A DNA stretch of 64,000 nucleotides from Actinokineospora diospyrosa (GTDB lineage Bacteria > Actinomycetota > Actinomycetes > Mycobacteriales > Pseudonocardiaceae). The translations under genes were made by a program, and so were the position numbers. Location of the stretch: the NCBI RefSeq assembly GCF_024171925.1, contig NZ_JAMTCO010000006.1, forward strand, positions 434,001 to 498,000, given 5' to 3'. The stretch's first letter is position 1, and each line of letters opens with the position of its first letter. Below, piece by piece: positions 40,290-50,337 of the stretch. Under the pieces are notes generated by a model that had not been told where the DNA came from, did not search any database, and worked only from the letters and a program-made list of their open reading frames with translations.

Positions 40290-43200
40290 CTAGCCGCGCA
40301 GGGCGTTCGCCGCTGATAGTCGTGACTTGACGTTGTCGGTAAGACGTTTGAGGCCGAGGAGCTGCAGGACTGCCCGGTAGAGCGCCTGCTCTCCGGCTGC
40401 GGGCTCGTTCGCCGCTGCGTGATCCAAGAGACCAGCAAGCTCTGCGGGTGGCACCTCCTCGAACGAACGCGGACCGAGTTGTCGCAGCCGGAACGGCGGC
40501 TGGCCCGACAGCCGGTACGTGCGCGGCTTGACCCCGGCTTCGCCCAAGGGGTCTTCCTCGATCAGCCTGCCTTCGCGAACCGCTGCCGTGATGGCTTTGT
40601 TCAGCTCGCCCGCGATGAGCTTGCCCGCTCGGTTGCCGCCCGACGCCTTGACGTACGCCGCGTGCAGTCGTTGGCCGAGGACGGGCCCTTCGGCGGCGAC
40701 GATGCCCTCGAGGCCTGCCAGCAGTTCCGCGCGTGTGGCGCCGGCGACTGGCACGGCGGTGCCCCGGTACTCCTCGTACGCGACCACACCCGTTGACTCC
40801 ACGGGAGGGATCTCGGCAACCTCCTCGATAACGACCGCTGTCTCGACAGGGAGCACTGTGTCGTTCTCCTCCGCGTCGTTCTCCTCCACCTCGTGGACCA
40901 CGGGTTCGTGCTCAACGGGGACCTCGGCGACGACCACGCGCTCGACCGGCACCTCAGGTTCGGATCGCAACCAGCCCGAGGTGTGGATGTCCAGCGCGTG
41001 CAGAGCGCTCCACAACCTGTCCAGTACCGCTGGCTGGTTGATGTAGAACTCGGATTCGGGGATGCGGAAGAAGTGCCACCCACACCGCTCCAGGTCACGC
41101 TGCCGAGCGAGGTCGCGCTCGTAGGCGTCGGGACCGTGCCAGGCGTCCCCGTCGCACTCGATGGCCAGACGGGCCTTGGCACCCACGACGACCAGGTCGA
41201 TGCGGTACCTCTGGCTCGGGTACTGCGGGATCACGGTGTACCCGTGGTTGACCAGCCTGTTGTGCACGCGCTGCTCGAACAACGAGTCGAAGGGCTCAAC
41301 CCGGTCGTTCTCGGGCACCAGGTTGGAGGTGGTGCCACCGTCACCGCTCGGGCGCCCGGCCACCCCGTAGCAGTAGTCCAGCAACTGGAACCGCATGTCC
41401 TCCGGGTTGCTGAGGTCGGACAGGCGTACCGAGTGGAAGACCCACATCTGGTCCTTCGCGCGAGACGCGGCCACGTTGTAACGCTGCACGTAGAGGTCGG
41501 CCGTGAGCGCACCGATCCGCTTTCCCGGTTCTGGCGACTTCACCATCGACAGGAACATCACGTCGCGCTCGGAGCCCTGGAAGTCCGCCGAGTCGCCGCA
41601 CCGCAACTCCCGGGCCGCCCACTCCTCGGGCGGGATGCGGGTCAGCAACCGCTTCTCGATCGCGTTCGCCTGCGCGCGTCCCAGCAGGGACACCACACCG
41701 AAGGTGAGGCCGTCGTAGCGTGGGTCGGCGACGCACTTCTCGATCTGGTCGATGATCGCCTCGGCCTCGACCAGGTTGACCTTGTTGTTGTCGGAGCCGC
41801 GCTCGTAGCCCTCAGCGAGGAACACCGGTTTGATCGGCTCGAGCCGATCGGCGCCGTACTGCCGTACCGGGATCAGGCGGATACCGTCGGGTTCGTAGGC
41901 GATGCGGTTGGAGAAGCCGATGATCTCCGGCACGCACCGCCGGTGTTCGGTGAGAGTGAGCAGACCCTCGAAGCGCATCTTCGCCTCGTCGAACAGGCTG
42001 CGCTTCGGGTCCTGCCAGGAAGCCTTGTACGGGTCGTCCCACAGGTACTGGTCGGCCAGCTTGCGCACCCGCTGCTGGTCGGTGCCCACCGCGGTAGGCG
42101 AGACCTGCCGGTCGTCCCCGATCACCACGATCTTCGGGGCGAGGTACTGCAGGAACGTGGCCTCGACACCCGCCTGGGACGCCTCGTCGACGATGACCAC
42201 GTCGAACATGTCGGGCTCCACCCGCAGCTGCTCCGCGATCCGGTACACCGGCATGATCCACACCGGTACCGCGGGCCTGCACCGGTCCATCGCCGCGCGG
42301 ATCTCGGTCCTGCGCTGGGAGGCGTAGCGACCGGTCCCCTTGCCGAGGCTCTTCACCAACTGGGCGTACTGCTGCAGGTTCGCCCTCGCCTGACCGGAGA
42401 GCCGGGCCGGGGCGACCGCGTGGTCCCACGCCCGTTCGGCGGCCAAGCGCTCGACACGGTCGCGGATCTTCGCCTCGGCTGCCGTGACCTCGTCCTGCAG
42501 GGCGTTGATGTCCTCGCGGGATTGCTCGACCACCCAGGCGCGGGTGAGTGCCCATGCCCAGGCCGGGTGCCAGTCCGCGAGGCGCGCCGCCCACCCGGGG
42601 TTCCCCGGATCGCGCAGGACCTCGCTGATCAAGGCGGGAACGCGAGCGCGCAGCGTGGAGGCGAGGCCATCGCGACGGGTCGCCATGGCCTCGACCTCGA
42701 CCAGGCGGTGAAGTCGTTGGTGGCCCGCCGAGTAGGCCTCCCGATCGCGCTCCAGGACAGCTCGGTGCAGCTGACCGAGGCAGGGCGCGGCGTCGGCCCA
42801 CTGGCTGACCTCGTTCACGATCGCCGCCGCGCGGGCGAGCGGCTCCGCGGCCGCGGCGCGGTCGTCGAACGCCCGCGCCGCGTCGACCAGCCGGGCGTAC
42901 TCCCGCACGGCGTCGAGGTCTCGCCACTCGGGGCGGGGCAACCCCAGTTTGCCGAGTTCGCGTTCCTCGACCTCCAAGGCGCTGCCGAGCCGCAGGACGC
43001 GGTGCAACTGGGTGAGTTCGATGCGGTGCCAGTCCAGTCGTTCGCGGAGGGTGTCCTCCGCTGGGACGTGCACCGACTCCGGCCACGCCTTGTCGAGGGC
43101 GTCCAGCGACCTCGTGGCCTCGGCCCAGGTCAGGAACGCGTCCAGTTGCTCCACGGACGTGGGCGGCGTGCCGTTGACCCGCGCGGAGTCGAACAGCGGC

Positions 43201-45377
43201 TGCGCCTGCTTCACCACCTTCGCCGCGAACGCGCCCGCTTTCGGGGACCCGTCCGGGTTGGTCTTGAGCTTGCCCCCGCTCGCGACGTGCTCGCGCAGCG
43301 CCCTGGCCAACGCGACCTGACCACCCGCCGCGCCCTCTAGCGTGACGGTGGTGGTCGGACCGAGCCGGTCGACCAGCGGGGTGGCCTCGGTGATGATCCG
43401 CTGGATCTGGGTCGCGCGGGAGTGCCAGATGGCCGCGCGCCCGGTCCGCACGTCTGACAGCGCGTCCTCGATCCAGTCCTCGCGCCTGCGGGACAGCTCG
43501 TCCGCCGTGTCTGCGAGGTCGTTGAGCCGCTGCCGCACCAGCGCTCGGGTCCGCTGGTCCAAGCTGCGGATGACCCCGAACGCCGGGTGCCCGGCCAGGT
43601 CGGCGAACCGCGCCTCGACCTCGGCGGCTGCCTGTTCGGTGGTGACCAGGCCCGCGAAGTCGCCAGGGTCCGGGATCCGCTGCGGCGCCAGTAGCCGCAG
43701 GCGGGACTCGGCCTCGTCCGAGGTGAGCTGGTCGTCGAGGACGAGGCGGTGCCACTGGGCGACCTCGACCTGGCTGACCGGCGGCTGGTCCCCTCCGGTG
43801 ATCTCCACCAGGTCGGTGAGCCAGGTGAACCGCTCGTGCTCGACCGCGGTCTGCTGGGCGATCCCCGCCAGTGTCCCCTGGTAGCCGCGGATCTCGTGCG
43901 TCACCACCTCCGCCGTTCGCGCATCGATCAACCGACGGTGCAGCGAAGCGCGGTGGCGCCGCAGCTCGTCGATCGCGGCCAGGTGGGCGTCGATACTCCG
44001 TCGTGCGGCGTCGGCGTCGTGCTCCGCGGCCGTGTGGCTGATCCGTTCAACCGCCACCTTGAGGTCGGACAGGTCGGAGCGCGACGACCCGACCACCGAC
44101 ACCGCGAGAGCGGCGATCGACTTGGGGAGCTTGGCCCGTACCTCCTTGAGCGCCCGATCCGTCTGCGCGGTCACCAGCACCCGCTTGCCTTGCGCGAGCA
44201 GGTGGGACAGCAGGGCGGCGGCGGTGTGCGTCTTGCCGGTTCCCGGAGGCCCCTGCACCAGGGTCTGCGCCTTGGTGTCGACTTGCTGGATGATGCGCCG
44301 CTGCACGTCGTTGACGGGCAGCGGCAAGAACGAGTCGCCGTCCACCTCCACGAGCGCACCGGGCCCCGAGGACGAGGTGGTGTGCGGCCGGTGGGCGGGA
44401 TCGACCAGCGGGAGGAGCCCGTCGGGCACCGTGCCCGACTCGGTGATCTGCTGGGAGATCGTGTCGAGGATGTCCACCAAGCCCTGCCTCGACCGCTTGC
44501 GCAGGAGCACCGCGGGGGCGAAGGTCACCGCGGCGTGCTGGGCGGGGTGTCGCGGGAGCCCGTCGTCCAGGTACTCCCCGTCCCCGTCGATCGCGTGTGT
44601 CAGCCTGCGGACCAGGCTCCCGGTGACCTCGCGATCGGTCAGGACTCCGTCGGCCTGCCGGAGCTCGGCTTTGACCTGGTTGACCCGCTGCGCGTCGGCG
44701 ATCAGGTGCGGCTCAAGCATGTCGAGCTCGACGGTCGCTCCGTCGAACCCGTCAGCCTGGTGGACGCTGAGCCGACCGGTGTCGTCGTTGAAGTAGACGG
44801 TCGCGGGCACCGTGATCAGGTGGCGCTTGACGGCCCCCGCCGACGTCGTCCACGACAGACACCCGATCCCGACGACCAGTTCGAGCAGGTCCGCGTGGTC
44901 AGTGGCCGCCACATAGGTGGAGAAGACCTGGTTGTACACGGTGCGCGCGGGCAGTTGCGACAGTTCCGTCTCGGCCCAGGGCGACCACCGTGCCATCCAA
45001 GACGTGTACAGCGCGTCAACCTCAGGAAAGTCAGAGCGCGACTTCGTGACATCGTCCTCTTCGACTGTCTCCCGCAGCCGAGGCGCTGAACTCGCTTCGT
45101 CGAGCGGCCCATCCAGCCAGCGCGTCAAGGCGTCGGGAGGTTGCGGCGTGGGCAGGTGGGGCACTCGGCTCACCGAGAACAGCTCGGACCTGGGTTGCTG
45201 GGCAACCGCGACCGCGGGATGGTCGGGCAGCTCACCCAGCCACAGCGCGGTGTCGTAGCTGTCGACGGTCCGCGGCGACCACGTCTTCAACTGCTGGCTG
45301 CGGGCGAGGAACTCGAAGAGCCGAGCCGCTCTCCCCACCAGCGCATCCTGCGTTCCGCCTGAACCACCCACAGTCAC
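40290..45377 (-). CDS. Large SF1 helicase with DUF559/Vsr-like nuclease domain
   Basis: A 1695-residue protein. About 1-330 is a variable N-terminal region. Walker A QGPPGTGKT near 373 opens an interrupted superfamily-1 (UPF1/Dna2-type) helicase, with a long helical insertion (about 450-1000). Motif II is VDEASQA near 1062 and the C-terminal motif is RYNVAASRAKDQMWVF. At about 1360-1460 lies a Vsr/DUF559-type nuclease: FEQRVHNRLVNHGY, YRIDLVVVGAKARLAIECDGDAWH and RQRDLERCGWHFFRI. An acidic Val/Glu-rich linker and a winged-helix tail of DUF3320 type follow. The order helicase then Vsr nuclease recalls the Hhe antiphage protein; the N-terminus does not clearly match DUF4011. The GTG start has GAGGAGG eight bases upstream. 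It is probably a single-gene defence system. Confidence 0.85.
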   Translation of the reverse strand: MTVGGSGGTQDALVGRAARLFEFLARSQQLKTWSPRTVDSYDTALWLGELPDHPAVAVAQQPRSELFSVSRVPHLPTPQPPDALTRWLDGPLDEASSAPRLRETVEEDDVTKSRSDFPEVDALYTSWMARWSPWAETELSQLPARTVYNQVFSTYVAATDHADLLELVVGIGCLSWTTSAGAVKRHLITVPATVYFNDDTGRLSVHQADGFDGATVELDMLEPHLIADAQRVNQVKAELRQADGVLTDREVTGSLVRRLTHAIDGDGEYLDDGLPRHPAQHAAVTFAPAVLLRKRSRQGLVDILDTISQQITESGTVPDGLLPLVDPAHRPHTTSSSGPGALVEVDGDSFLPLPVNDVQRRIIQQVDTKAQTLVQGPPGTGKTHTAAALLSHLLAQGKRVLVTAQTDRALKEVRAKLPKSIAALAVSVVGSSRSDLSDLKVAVERISHTAAEHDADAARRSIDAHLAAIDELRRHRASLHRRLIDARTAEVVTHEIRGYQGTLAGIAQQTAVEHERFTWLTDLVEITGGDQPPVSQVEVAQWHRLVLDDQLTSDEAESRLRLLAPQRIPDPGDFAGLVTTEQAAAEVEARFADLAGHPAFGVIRSLDQRTRALVRQRLNDLADTADELSRRREDWIEDALSDVRTGRAAIWHSRATQIQRIITEATPLVDRLGPTTTVTLEGAAGGQVALARALREHVASGGKLKTNPDGSPKAGAFAAKVVKQAQPLFDSARVNGTPPTSVEQLDAFLTWAEATRSLDALDKAWPESVHVPAEDTLRERLDWHRIELTQLHRVLRLGSALEVEERELGKLGLPRPEWRDLDAVREYARLVDAARAFDDRAAAAEPLARAAAIVNEVSQWADAAPCLGQLHRAVLERDREAYSAGHQRLHRLVEVEAMATRRDGLASTLRARVPALISEVLRDPGNPGWAARLADWHPAWAWALTRAWVVEQSREDINALQDEVTAAEAKIRDRVERLAAERAWDHAVAPARLSGQARANLQQYAQLVKSLGKGTGRYASQRRTEIRAAMDRCRPAVPVWIMPVYRIAEQLRVEPDMFDVVIVDEASQAGVEATFLQYLAPKIVVIGDDRQVSPTAVGTDQQRVRKLADQYLWDDPYKASWQDPKRSLFDEAKMRFEGLLTLTEHRRCVPEIIGFSNRIAYEPDGIRLIPVRQYGADRLEPIKPVFLAEGYERGSDNNKVNLVEAEAIIDQIEKCVADPRYDGLTFGVVSLLGRAQANAIEKRLLTRIPPEEWAARELRCGDSADFQGSERDVMFLSMVKSPEPGKRIGALTADLYVQRYNVAASRAKDQMWVFHSVRLSDLSNPEDMRFQLLDYCYGVAGRPSGDGGTTSNLVPENDRVEPFDSLFEQRVHNRLVNHGYTVIPQYPSQRYRIDLVVVGAKARLAIECDGDAWHGPDAYERDLARQRDLERCGWHFFRIPESEFYINQPAVLDRLWSALHALDIHTSGWLRSEPEVPVERVVVAEVPVEHEPVVHEVEENDAEENDTVLPVETAVVIEEVAEIPPVESTGVVAYEEYRGTAVPVAGATRAELLAGLEGIVAAEGPVLGQRLHAAYVKASGGNRAGKLIAGELNKAITAAVREGRLIEEDPLGEAGVKPRTYRLSGQPPFRLRQLGPRSFEEVPPAELAGLLDHAAANEPAAGEQALYRAVLQLLGLKRLTDNVKSRLSAANALRG

Positions 45378-45771
45378 CGAAATGCCTCCTCACCCACCAT
45401 GACCACGTCGCGACACTTGGTCATCGCCGACCGCCAGACGAGTGATACAACTCCAGCGATCAGATCTTGGTGGCGGAGCAGGCGGAGTTGGGCGAAGGCC
45501 GGTTGGGATGCGCCGGTTCGCTGGATGACTGGGAACGTGGTGCTGGTCAGCGGTGGCGCGGAGCTACTCGCCGACCGCGTGGTGGATCAGGTGGCGCTTG
45601 CGCAAACCGTTCTGCGACCGTGGTTCTGCCCCGGGGCGGCGCTATGCGCCTGCGATGGTGCCCGCACGGTGCGCCGCCCTCGCTAATAGTGCCTTCTACA
45701 GGTGGCTGCGGGTGTATACCAGTGTTCGGCAGAGCTCTGGGGATGGTTGTCTCCCGCTCGCCCGGGGAGGT
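45378..45771. other. Intergenic region between protease and helicase genes
   Basis: About 390 bases without a convincing gene; the frames present are Arg/Trp-rich shadows. It carries the minus-strand promoter of the helicase gene, where TTGTATCACT (read on the minus strand, near 45440-45450) is an AT-richer candidate, and the tail of the protease transcript. No perfect hairpin was seen. Confidence 0.35.
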
Positions 45772-46539
45772 TTACTTCCCGGTCTCTTCCTGGATCCACC
45801 GGCGCAGCGCGGGTTGGGCGACGTTGGTGTAGACGCCGTAGTAGCCCGGGCGGGCGCAGCCTCGGCCCCAGGAGACCAAGCCCACCAGTTCTGGGTCCCT
45901 GCCGAAGGGCTTGTCGGTCAGTGGGCCGCCGGAGTCGCCCTGGCAGGAGTCCTTGCCGCCTTGGGGGAGTCCGGCGCACAGCATGCGGATCGTCACGGCG
46001 TCCTGGCCGTAGGAGTCGCGGCAGGTTCGGAGGGAGACGGTGGGGATGACGACCCCGCGCAGGTTCTCCGGTGACGAGCCGCCCTCGGTGAGCACGCCCC
46101 AGCCCGTCACCAGGGCGCGGGTACCCGCGGGGACCTCCCGCTCGGCGACGGTGATCGGGCGGATGTTCGAGCTGTAGGAGATGTCGCGGTCGAGGTAGAG
46201 CACGGCGATGTCGTGGTCGTGTTCGTCCTCGTCGTACTTGGGGGCGCGGACGACCTTGCGCACGTCCCGCTTGACCCCGCCCTCGGTGCGGTTGGTGCTG
46301 CCCGCCCGCACGCTCAGGTCGTTATTGCCGACGACGCAGTGCGCGGCGGTGAGGGCGATGTCGTGGGCGATCAGCGCGGCGCCGCAGATGTGGTTGCCGT
46401 TCTCGCGAAGGCTCAACGTCCACGGCGCCTCGTTGATGTCGATGCGCTCCCCGCCCACGATCCGGTCCTCGGCCGCGGCGATCGGCCCGAGCGTCGCGGC
46501 GAGTAGGACGGCGACGGTACAAGACAGCAGACGTCTCAT
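45772..46539 (-). CDS. Secreted trypsin-like serine protease (S1 family)
   Basis: A 255-residue secreted chymotrypsin-fold protease. A signal peptide and very short propeptide end at R26, and the mature chain starts IVGG (27-30), the activation cleavage site. The catalytic triad is His67 (TAAHC), Asp110 (HDIAVL) and Ser203 (GDSGGP). Asp197, six residues before the Ser, is the S1-pocket residue that gives Lys/Arg specificity. Cysteines pair as in streptomycete trypsins. The ATG at 46539 has GGGGAG seven bases upstream. Confidence 0.95.
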   Translation of the reverse strand: MRRLLSCTVAVLLAATLGPIAAAEDRIVGGERIDINEAPWTLSLRENGNHICGAALIAHDIALTAAHCVVGNNDLSVRAGSTNRTEGGVKRDVRKVVRAPKYDEDEHDHDIAVLYLDRDISYSSNIRPITVAEREVPAGTRALVTGWGVLTEGGSSPENLRGVVIPTVSLRTCRDSYGQDAVTIRMLCAGLPQGGKDSCQGDSGGPLTDKPFGRDPELVGLVSWGRGCARPGYYGVYTNVAQPALRRWIQEETGK

Positions 46540-46656
46540 GGTGGCGCTCCCCGGTACGGTTGGTGACCCCACAGTCGCGGGGAACCACCAGGGAGACCAA
46601 GGGGATTCACCCGCTCATCGGGTGGCCCCGCCTAAACACCGCCTGCGCCCGCTTAG

Positions 46657-46959
46657 TCAGCCGATCTTGGCGACGATCTCTCCGGTGCTGCGAGTCGCGG
46701 TGAACGACCCGGCCGGGAAGTGCTCTTCGGCCTCGGCCCGCAGCGCGATCGCCGGACCCGACTCATAGGCGGCCAGCGCGGCGCGGTCAGCGAAGGCGTA
46801 CCGCATCTCCAACGCGCCGTCCGCCAGCGACAACACCTCAGCCGACTCCGCACCCGCCGCGACCACGGCCGCCGCGTGGCCACCGGTGATCCACTTCAGG
46901 TAGGAGTCGCGGACATCGGGATCGCTGAACTCGACCCGCACGGCGTAGATGACGGTCAT
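46657..46959 (-). CDS. DUF4286-type small protein
   Basis: A 100-residue ferredoxin-like (dimeric alpha-beta barrel) protein of the DUF4286 type: VIYAVRVEFSDPDVRDSYLKWITGGHAAAVVAAG, then ALEMRYAFADRAALAAYESGPA. Such proteins resemble antibiotic-biosynthesis monooxygenase folds but have no assigned reaction. It is divergent from the helicase-PLD gene and lies upstream of the protease gene. Confidence 0.8.
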   Translation of the reverse strand: MTVIYAVRVEFSDPDVRDSYLKWITGGHAAAVVAAGAESAEVLSLADGALEMRYAFADRAALAAYESGPAIALRAEAEEHFPAGSFTATRSTGEIVAKIG

Positions 46960-47094
46960 GCCGCCTTTCTACCGGACCAGGAAGGGGCGCGGACCACCAG
47001 AGCCGGTAACCAGTTGCGTGCTGTGCGTAACATCTCTCCCTGGGTGGTGGTCGCCCGATGGGATGACCACCGGGGGCGACTGGGCGGGGGAACG

Positions 47095-50000
47095 ATGTCC
47101 GAGTGGCGAAGTGACCTCGTGGACGCGGTGGATGAGCTGCTCAAGCTCACCAGGAACGGCAACCAGAGCACGTGGCGCAGGCTGGGGAAGGTGACCCCAC
47201 TGCCCGAGCCCGGGTGGTTCGCCTACGACCTGCGCGCCCACCAAGGACGCCCCCTGACCGCCGACAGCTTCGACCGGCTCTGCTTATCGGACGAGAAAGG
47301 CCCCGAACACGGCGTGCCCATCTCGGTCGAACGGGCCCAGATCACCGACGGTCATCTGCGACTGAAGGTGACCGGCGAGCCACCGAAGAGCTGCCGACAC
47401 CTCTGGACCACCCGCCTCACCCCGCAGCACCTGCTCCGCAAGCTGAGCGACGGCATCAAGGCGTTGGATGACGCTCCCCTCGCCGACAAGCTCGCCGCGC
47501 GCACCCTCGACCCCATCCCCTCGCGGTCTGACAACTACCCGCCCGGGTTCCTGCCCACGCAGCGTCACGCCTACCGGGCCTGCACCACGCCAGGGCTGCA
47601 CGCCGTGTGGGGTCCGCCCGGCACCGGCAAAACGCGGGTCCTGGCCCGCTCGATCGAAGACCTCGTGCGCGCGGGCAAGCGGGTGCTGCTCGTCTCGACC
47701 GCCAACATCGCCGTCGACAACGCGCTCAACGAGGTGATCAAGCACCTGGAGCCCGCGCCAGGACAGGTCGTCCGGGTCGGCACGCCCCACCTGAGCGACC
47801 TCGCCGCCAACGACGACGTCCTGCTCGACCGGCTCGCGGCGCGGGCCACCGCCGAGCTCGACGCGCAACGGACGGCGATCCACGGCCGCTTGGCCGAACT
47901 GGATACGCACGACACGCGCCTGCACGACTTGGATAGCGCGCTGACCGACTACGACCACGCCCAGTACCTGTCAGCGGAACAACGGATCGCGAACACCACC
48001 GCCCTGCGAGCTCGACGAGTCGATCTCGAAGCGGCGCGAAACGAGGTGCGACTGGCGAGTGAGGCGCAGGGCAAGGCGCAGAGCGAATTCGCGACCGCGG
48101 CGCAGCGCAGGGCTGATGTCGAAACAAAAGCGGTCAGCCTTCGGCAAGCCCTGGAGATGGCGTCCCAGTTGGCGAGGTACAACCTAGCGCTGGAGTCCAT
48201 ACGGGACGAAGTCGCACAACTACGGTTCCAGGTGGAGTTCGGCTCACTTGGCTGGTGGAAGCGCAGAGGGATCCAGAAGCGTTTGGCGGAAGCGGAAGCA
48301 AGACTGGACTATGCGCTGCGCCACGTCGTTGAGGAGCGCGGTCGGCTAGAACCACGGATTCGTTTGTCCCAAGCCGAAGCGCGTCCGGTTACCGAAGATC
48401 TCCTCGGCAGGCTCGACCACGACTGTGCTGTCGTGAAACAGAAACTGGCCGCCGCCAACCGTGTGCTGGATGGGGCGCATCGGCTGGTGCGGGAGATCGA
48501 GGGACAGTGCGCGCGGATCGAGCAGCAAGGAATTGCCACCAAGGGCGATCACGATCTGGTCGACCTGGCCAAGCGCACCGACCTTCCCAGCCGTCACCTC
48601 GAACGCGAAGAGCTGCGCGCCAGCCGCGACACCGAGCGCCGGACGCGATCCGATCTAGAGGTCACTCTCCGCGATCTTGACAAGCGGGCCGCGAAGCTGC
48701 GCCGGGACGCCGAGGGGGAGGTGCTCGCCGAGGCCAGCGTCGTCGCCACCACGCTGGCCCGGTCGAGGGCGCACCCGGCGGTGGCCCGCCAGCGGTTCGA
48801 CGTCGTCCTGGTCGACGAGGCCGGGGCCGCCGTCGTCGGTGAGGTGCTCCTCGCGGTGTCGATGGCCACGACCACGGCCACCCTCCTCGGCGACTTCCTC
48901 CAGCTGGGGCCGGTCACGGCCGAAGCCGAGAACGTGGACAAACCCAGCGTGCAGAGGTGGATGATCCCCGACGGGTTCACCCACTGCGGCATCCGCTCAC
49001 CGGAGGACCTGCGCACCACGCCGGGATGTGCGGCGCTCCACCACCAGTTCCGATTCGGGCCCAACCTGCGGGAGCTGGCCAACGACGTCGTGTACCGCGT
49101 CCTCGCGGACGGCGTCACCGAGGTCACCGGCACGCCGCCCGACGACACCGAGATCGTGCTGGTGGACGTGCGTGGCCTCCCGGAGCTCACCACGATCCGC
49201 CGGTCCGGCCCCGTCGCCGGGTGGTGGCCCGTCGGTGCCCTGCTCTCCCGCGCGCTGGTCCAGCACCACGCCGCGGAAGGCGAGGTGGGGGTGGTCACCA
49301 CCTTCAAACAACAGGTCGAAGCCACCCAAGCCGTCCTGCGCGACGGCGGGCGCGACCTCGACGTCGCCGTGGGCACCGCGCACACCGTCCAAGGCCGCGA
49401 GTTCGAGACAGTGGTGTTCGACTTGGTCGAGGACGGCGAGGGGTGGATCAGCGCGGCGAACTGGGATCGGGAGGGGTTCGCCCGAAACGGCGTGCGGCTG
49501 TTCGGTGTGGGGATCACCCGAGCCCGCAAACGGCTCTACATCATCGTCGACCTGAACGCCGCACTCGCCAAGGCGCGTCAAGGGACGCCGCTGGCCGCGC
49601 TCCGGGCGCTGGGCAAGGCGGGGAAGGTCCAGTACTGCCGGGCCAGTGTGCTGCTGGGCATGGCGGAACAGAACCAGGTCAACCACGCGTCCAGTGTGGA
49701 GGCTGAACTCGACAAAGTCTTGCGCGGCCTCGTCGACGTCACCGACATCCACGACGAGTTCTCCTTCGACGAGGCGCTGCCTGGACACCTCGCGGCCGCG
49801 CGGCACTCCGTGTGGATGTGGTCGCCCTGGGTGGGCAAGAAGAGCGCGCATTTCCTGCCCAGGATCACCGACGCCGTCCAGCGCGGCGTGGACGTCCGGG
49901 TGTTCATCCGCACCGAGCGCGACCGCAACCTGATGCGGGACGCGGCGAACAAGAACTGGGTCGAGAAGCTGTACCTGACCGGCGCCAAGGTCATCCGAGC

Positions 50001-50295
50001 CGAACTGGAACACCGCAAGATCGTGGTCATCGACGACCGCGTCGTCCTACTCGGCAGCCACAACCCGTTGTCCCAGCACAAAAGCCGGGAAATGATGATC
50101 ACCTGCCAGGGTGCTGCCTTCGCTCAACGCATCCTCACCGACATGAACGCCCAACTACACGGCAACCCACCCCCATGCCCCACCTGCCACCGCGCCTTCG
50201 AACTCTGGCGCTCGGCCAACAAGCGCAAGGGAACGCCCTACTTCTGGCGCTGCCACCCGTGCAAGACCCAGCAAGACATCCCCAGGAACGGCTGA
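47095..50295 (+). CDS. SF1 helicase fused to PLD nuclease and zinc ribbon
   Basis: A 1066-residue protein. About 1-150 is an N-terminal domain. A superfamily-1 helicase follows, with Walker A GPPGTGKT near 173, a long coiled coil (about 260-530), motif II LVDEAGAA near 573, GTAHTVQGREFETVVFDLVED and VRLFGVGITRARKRLYIIVD. At about 880-1010 is a phospholipase-D nuclease domain with HRKIVVIDD (HxKx4D near 973) then GSHNPLS. At about 1028-1060 is a zinc ribbon (CPTC ... CHPC). An ATG behind GGGGGAAC is the start. The gene ends 43 bases before the CRISPR array. The helicase-nuclease plan and location suggest an antiphage effector. Confidence 0.86.
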   Translation: MSEWRSDLVDAVDELLKLTRNGNQSTWRRLGKVTPLPEPGWFAYDLRAHQGRPLTADSFDRLCLSDEKGPEHGVPISVERAQITDGHLRLKVTGEPPKSCRHLWTTRLTPQHLLRKLSDGIKALDDAPLADKLAARTLDPIPSRSDNYPPGFLPTQRHAYRACTTPGLHAVWGPPGTGKTRVLARSIEDLVRAGKRVLLVSTANIAVDNALNEVIKHLEPAPGQVVRVGTPHLSDLAANDDVLLDRLAARATAELDAQRTAIHGRLAELDTHDTRLHDLDSALTDYDHAQYLSAEQRIANTTALRARRVDLEAARNEVRLASEAQGKAQSEFATAAQRRADVETKAVSLRQALEMASQLARYNLALESIRDEVAQLRFQVEFGSLGWWKRRGIQKRLAEAEARLDYALRHVVEERGRLEPRIRLSQAEARPVTEDLLGRLDHDCAVVKQKLAAANRVLDGAHRLVREIEGQCARIEQQGIATKGDHDLVDLAKRTDLPSRHLEREELRASRDTERRTRSDLEVTLRDLDKRAAKLRRDAEGEVLAEASVVATTLARSRAHPAVARQRFDVVLVDEAGAAVVGEVLLAVSMATTTATLLGDFLQLGPVTAEAENVDKPSVQRWMIPDGFTHCGIRSPEDLRTTPGCAALHHQFRFGPNLRELANDVVYRVLADGVTEVTGTPPDDTEIVLVDVRGLPELTTIRRSGPVAGWWPVGALLSRALVQHHAAEGEVGVVTTFKQQVEATQAVLRDGGRDLDVAVGTAHTVQGREFETVVFDLVEDGEGWISAANWDREGFARNGVRLFGVGITRARKRLYIIVDLNAALAKARQGTPLAALRALGKAGKVQYCRASVLLGMAEQNQVNHASSVEAELDKVLRGLVDVTDIHDEFSFDEALPGHLAAARHSVWMWSPWVGKKSAHFLPRITDAVQRGVDVRVFIRTERDRNLMRDAANKNWVEKLYLTGAKVIRAELEHRKIVVIDDRVVLLGSHNPLSQHKSREMMITCQGAAFAQRILTDMNAQLHGNPPPCPTCHRAFELWRSANKRKGTPYFWRCHPCKTQQDIPRNG

Positions 50296-50337
50296 GCAGG
50301 CTAGGCCGCACTCAGGGCATCGCCCGCCTCACACGCT

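Noticed and set aside
45399-45832. Overlapping + strand frames upstream of the helicase gene
   Set aside because: Arg/Trp-rich, no ribosome site, and they run into the protease gene on the other strand.
46720-47094. N-terminal extension of the helicase-PLD protein
   Set aside because: It would be antisense to the DUF4286 gene and its translation is Arg-rich; the ATG at 47095 gives the natural start.
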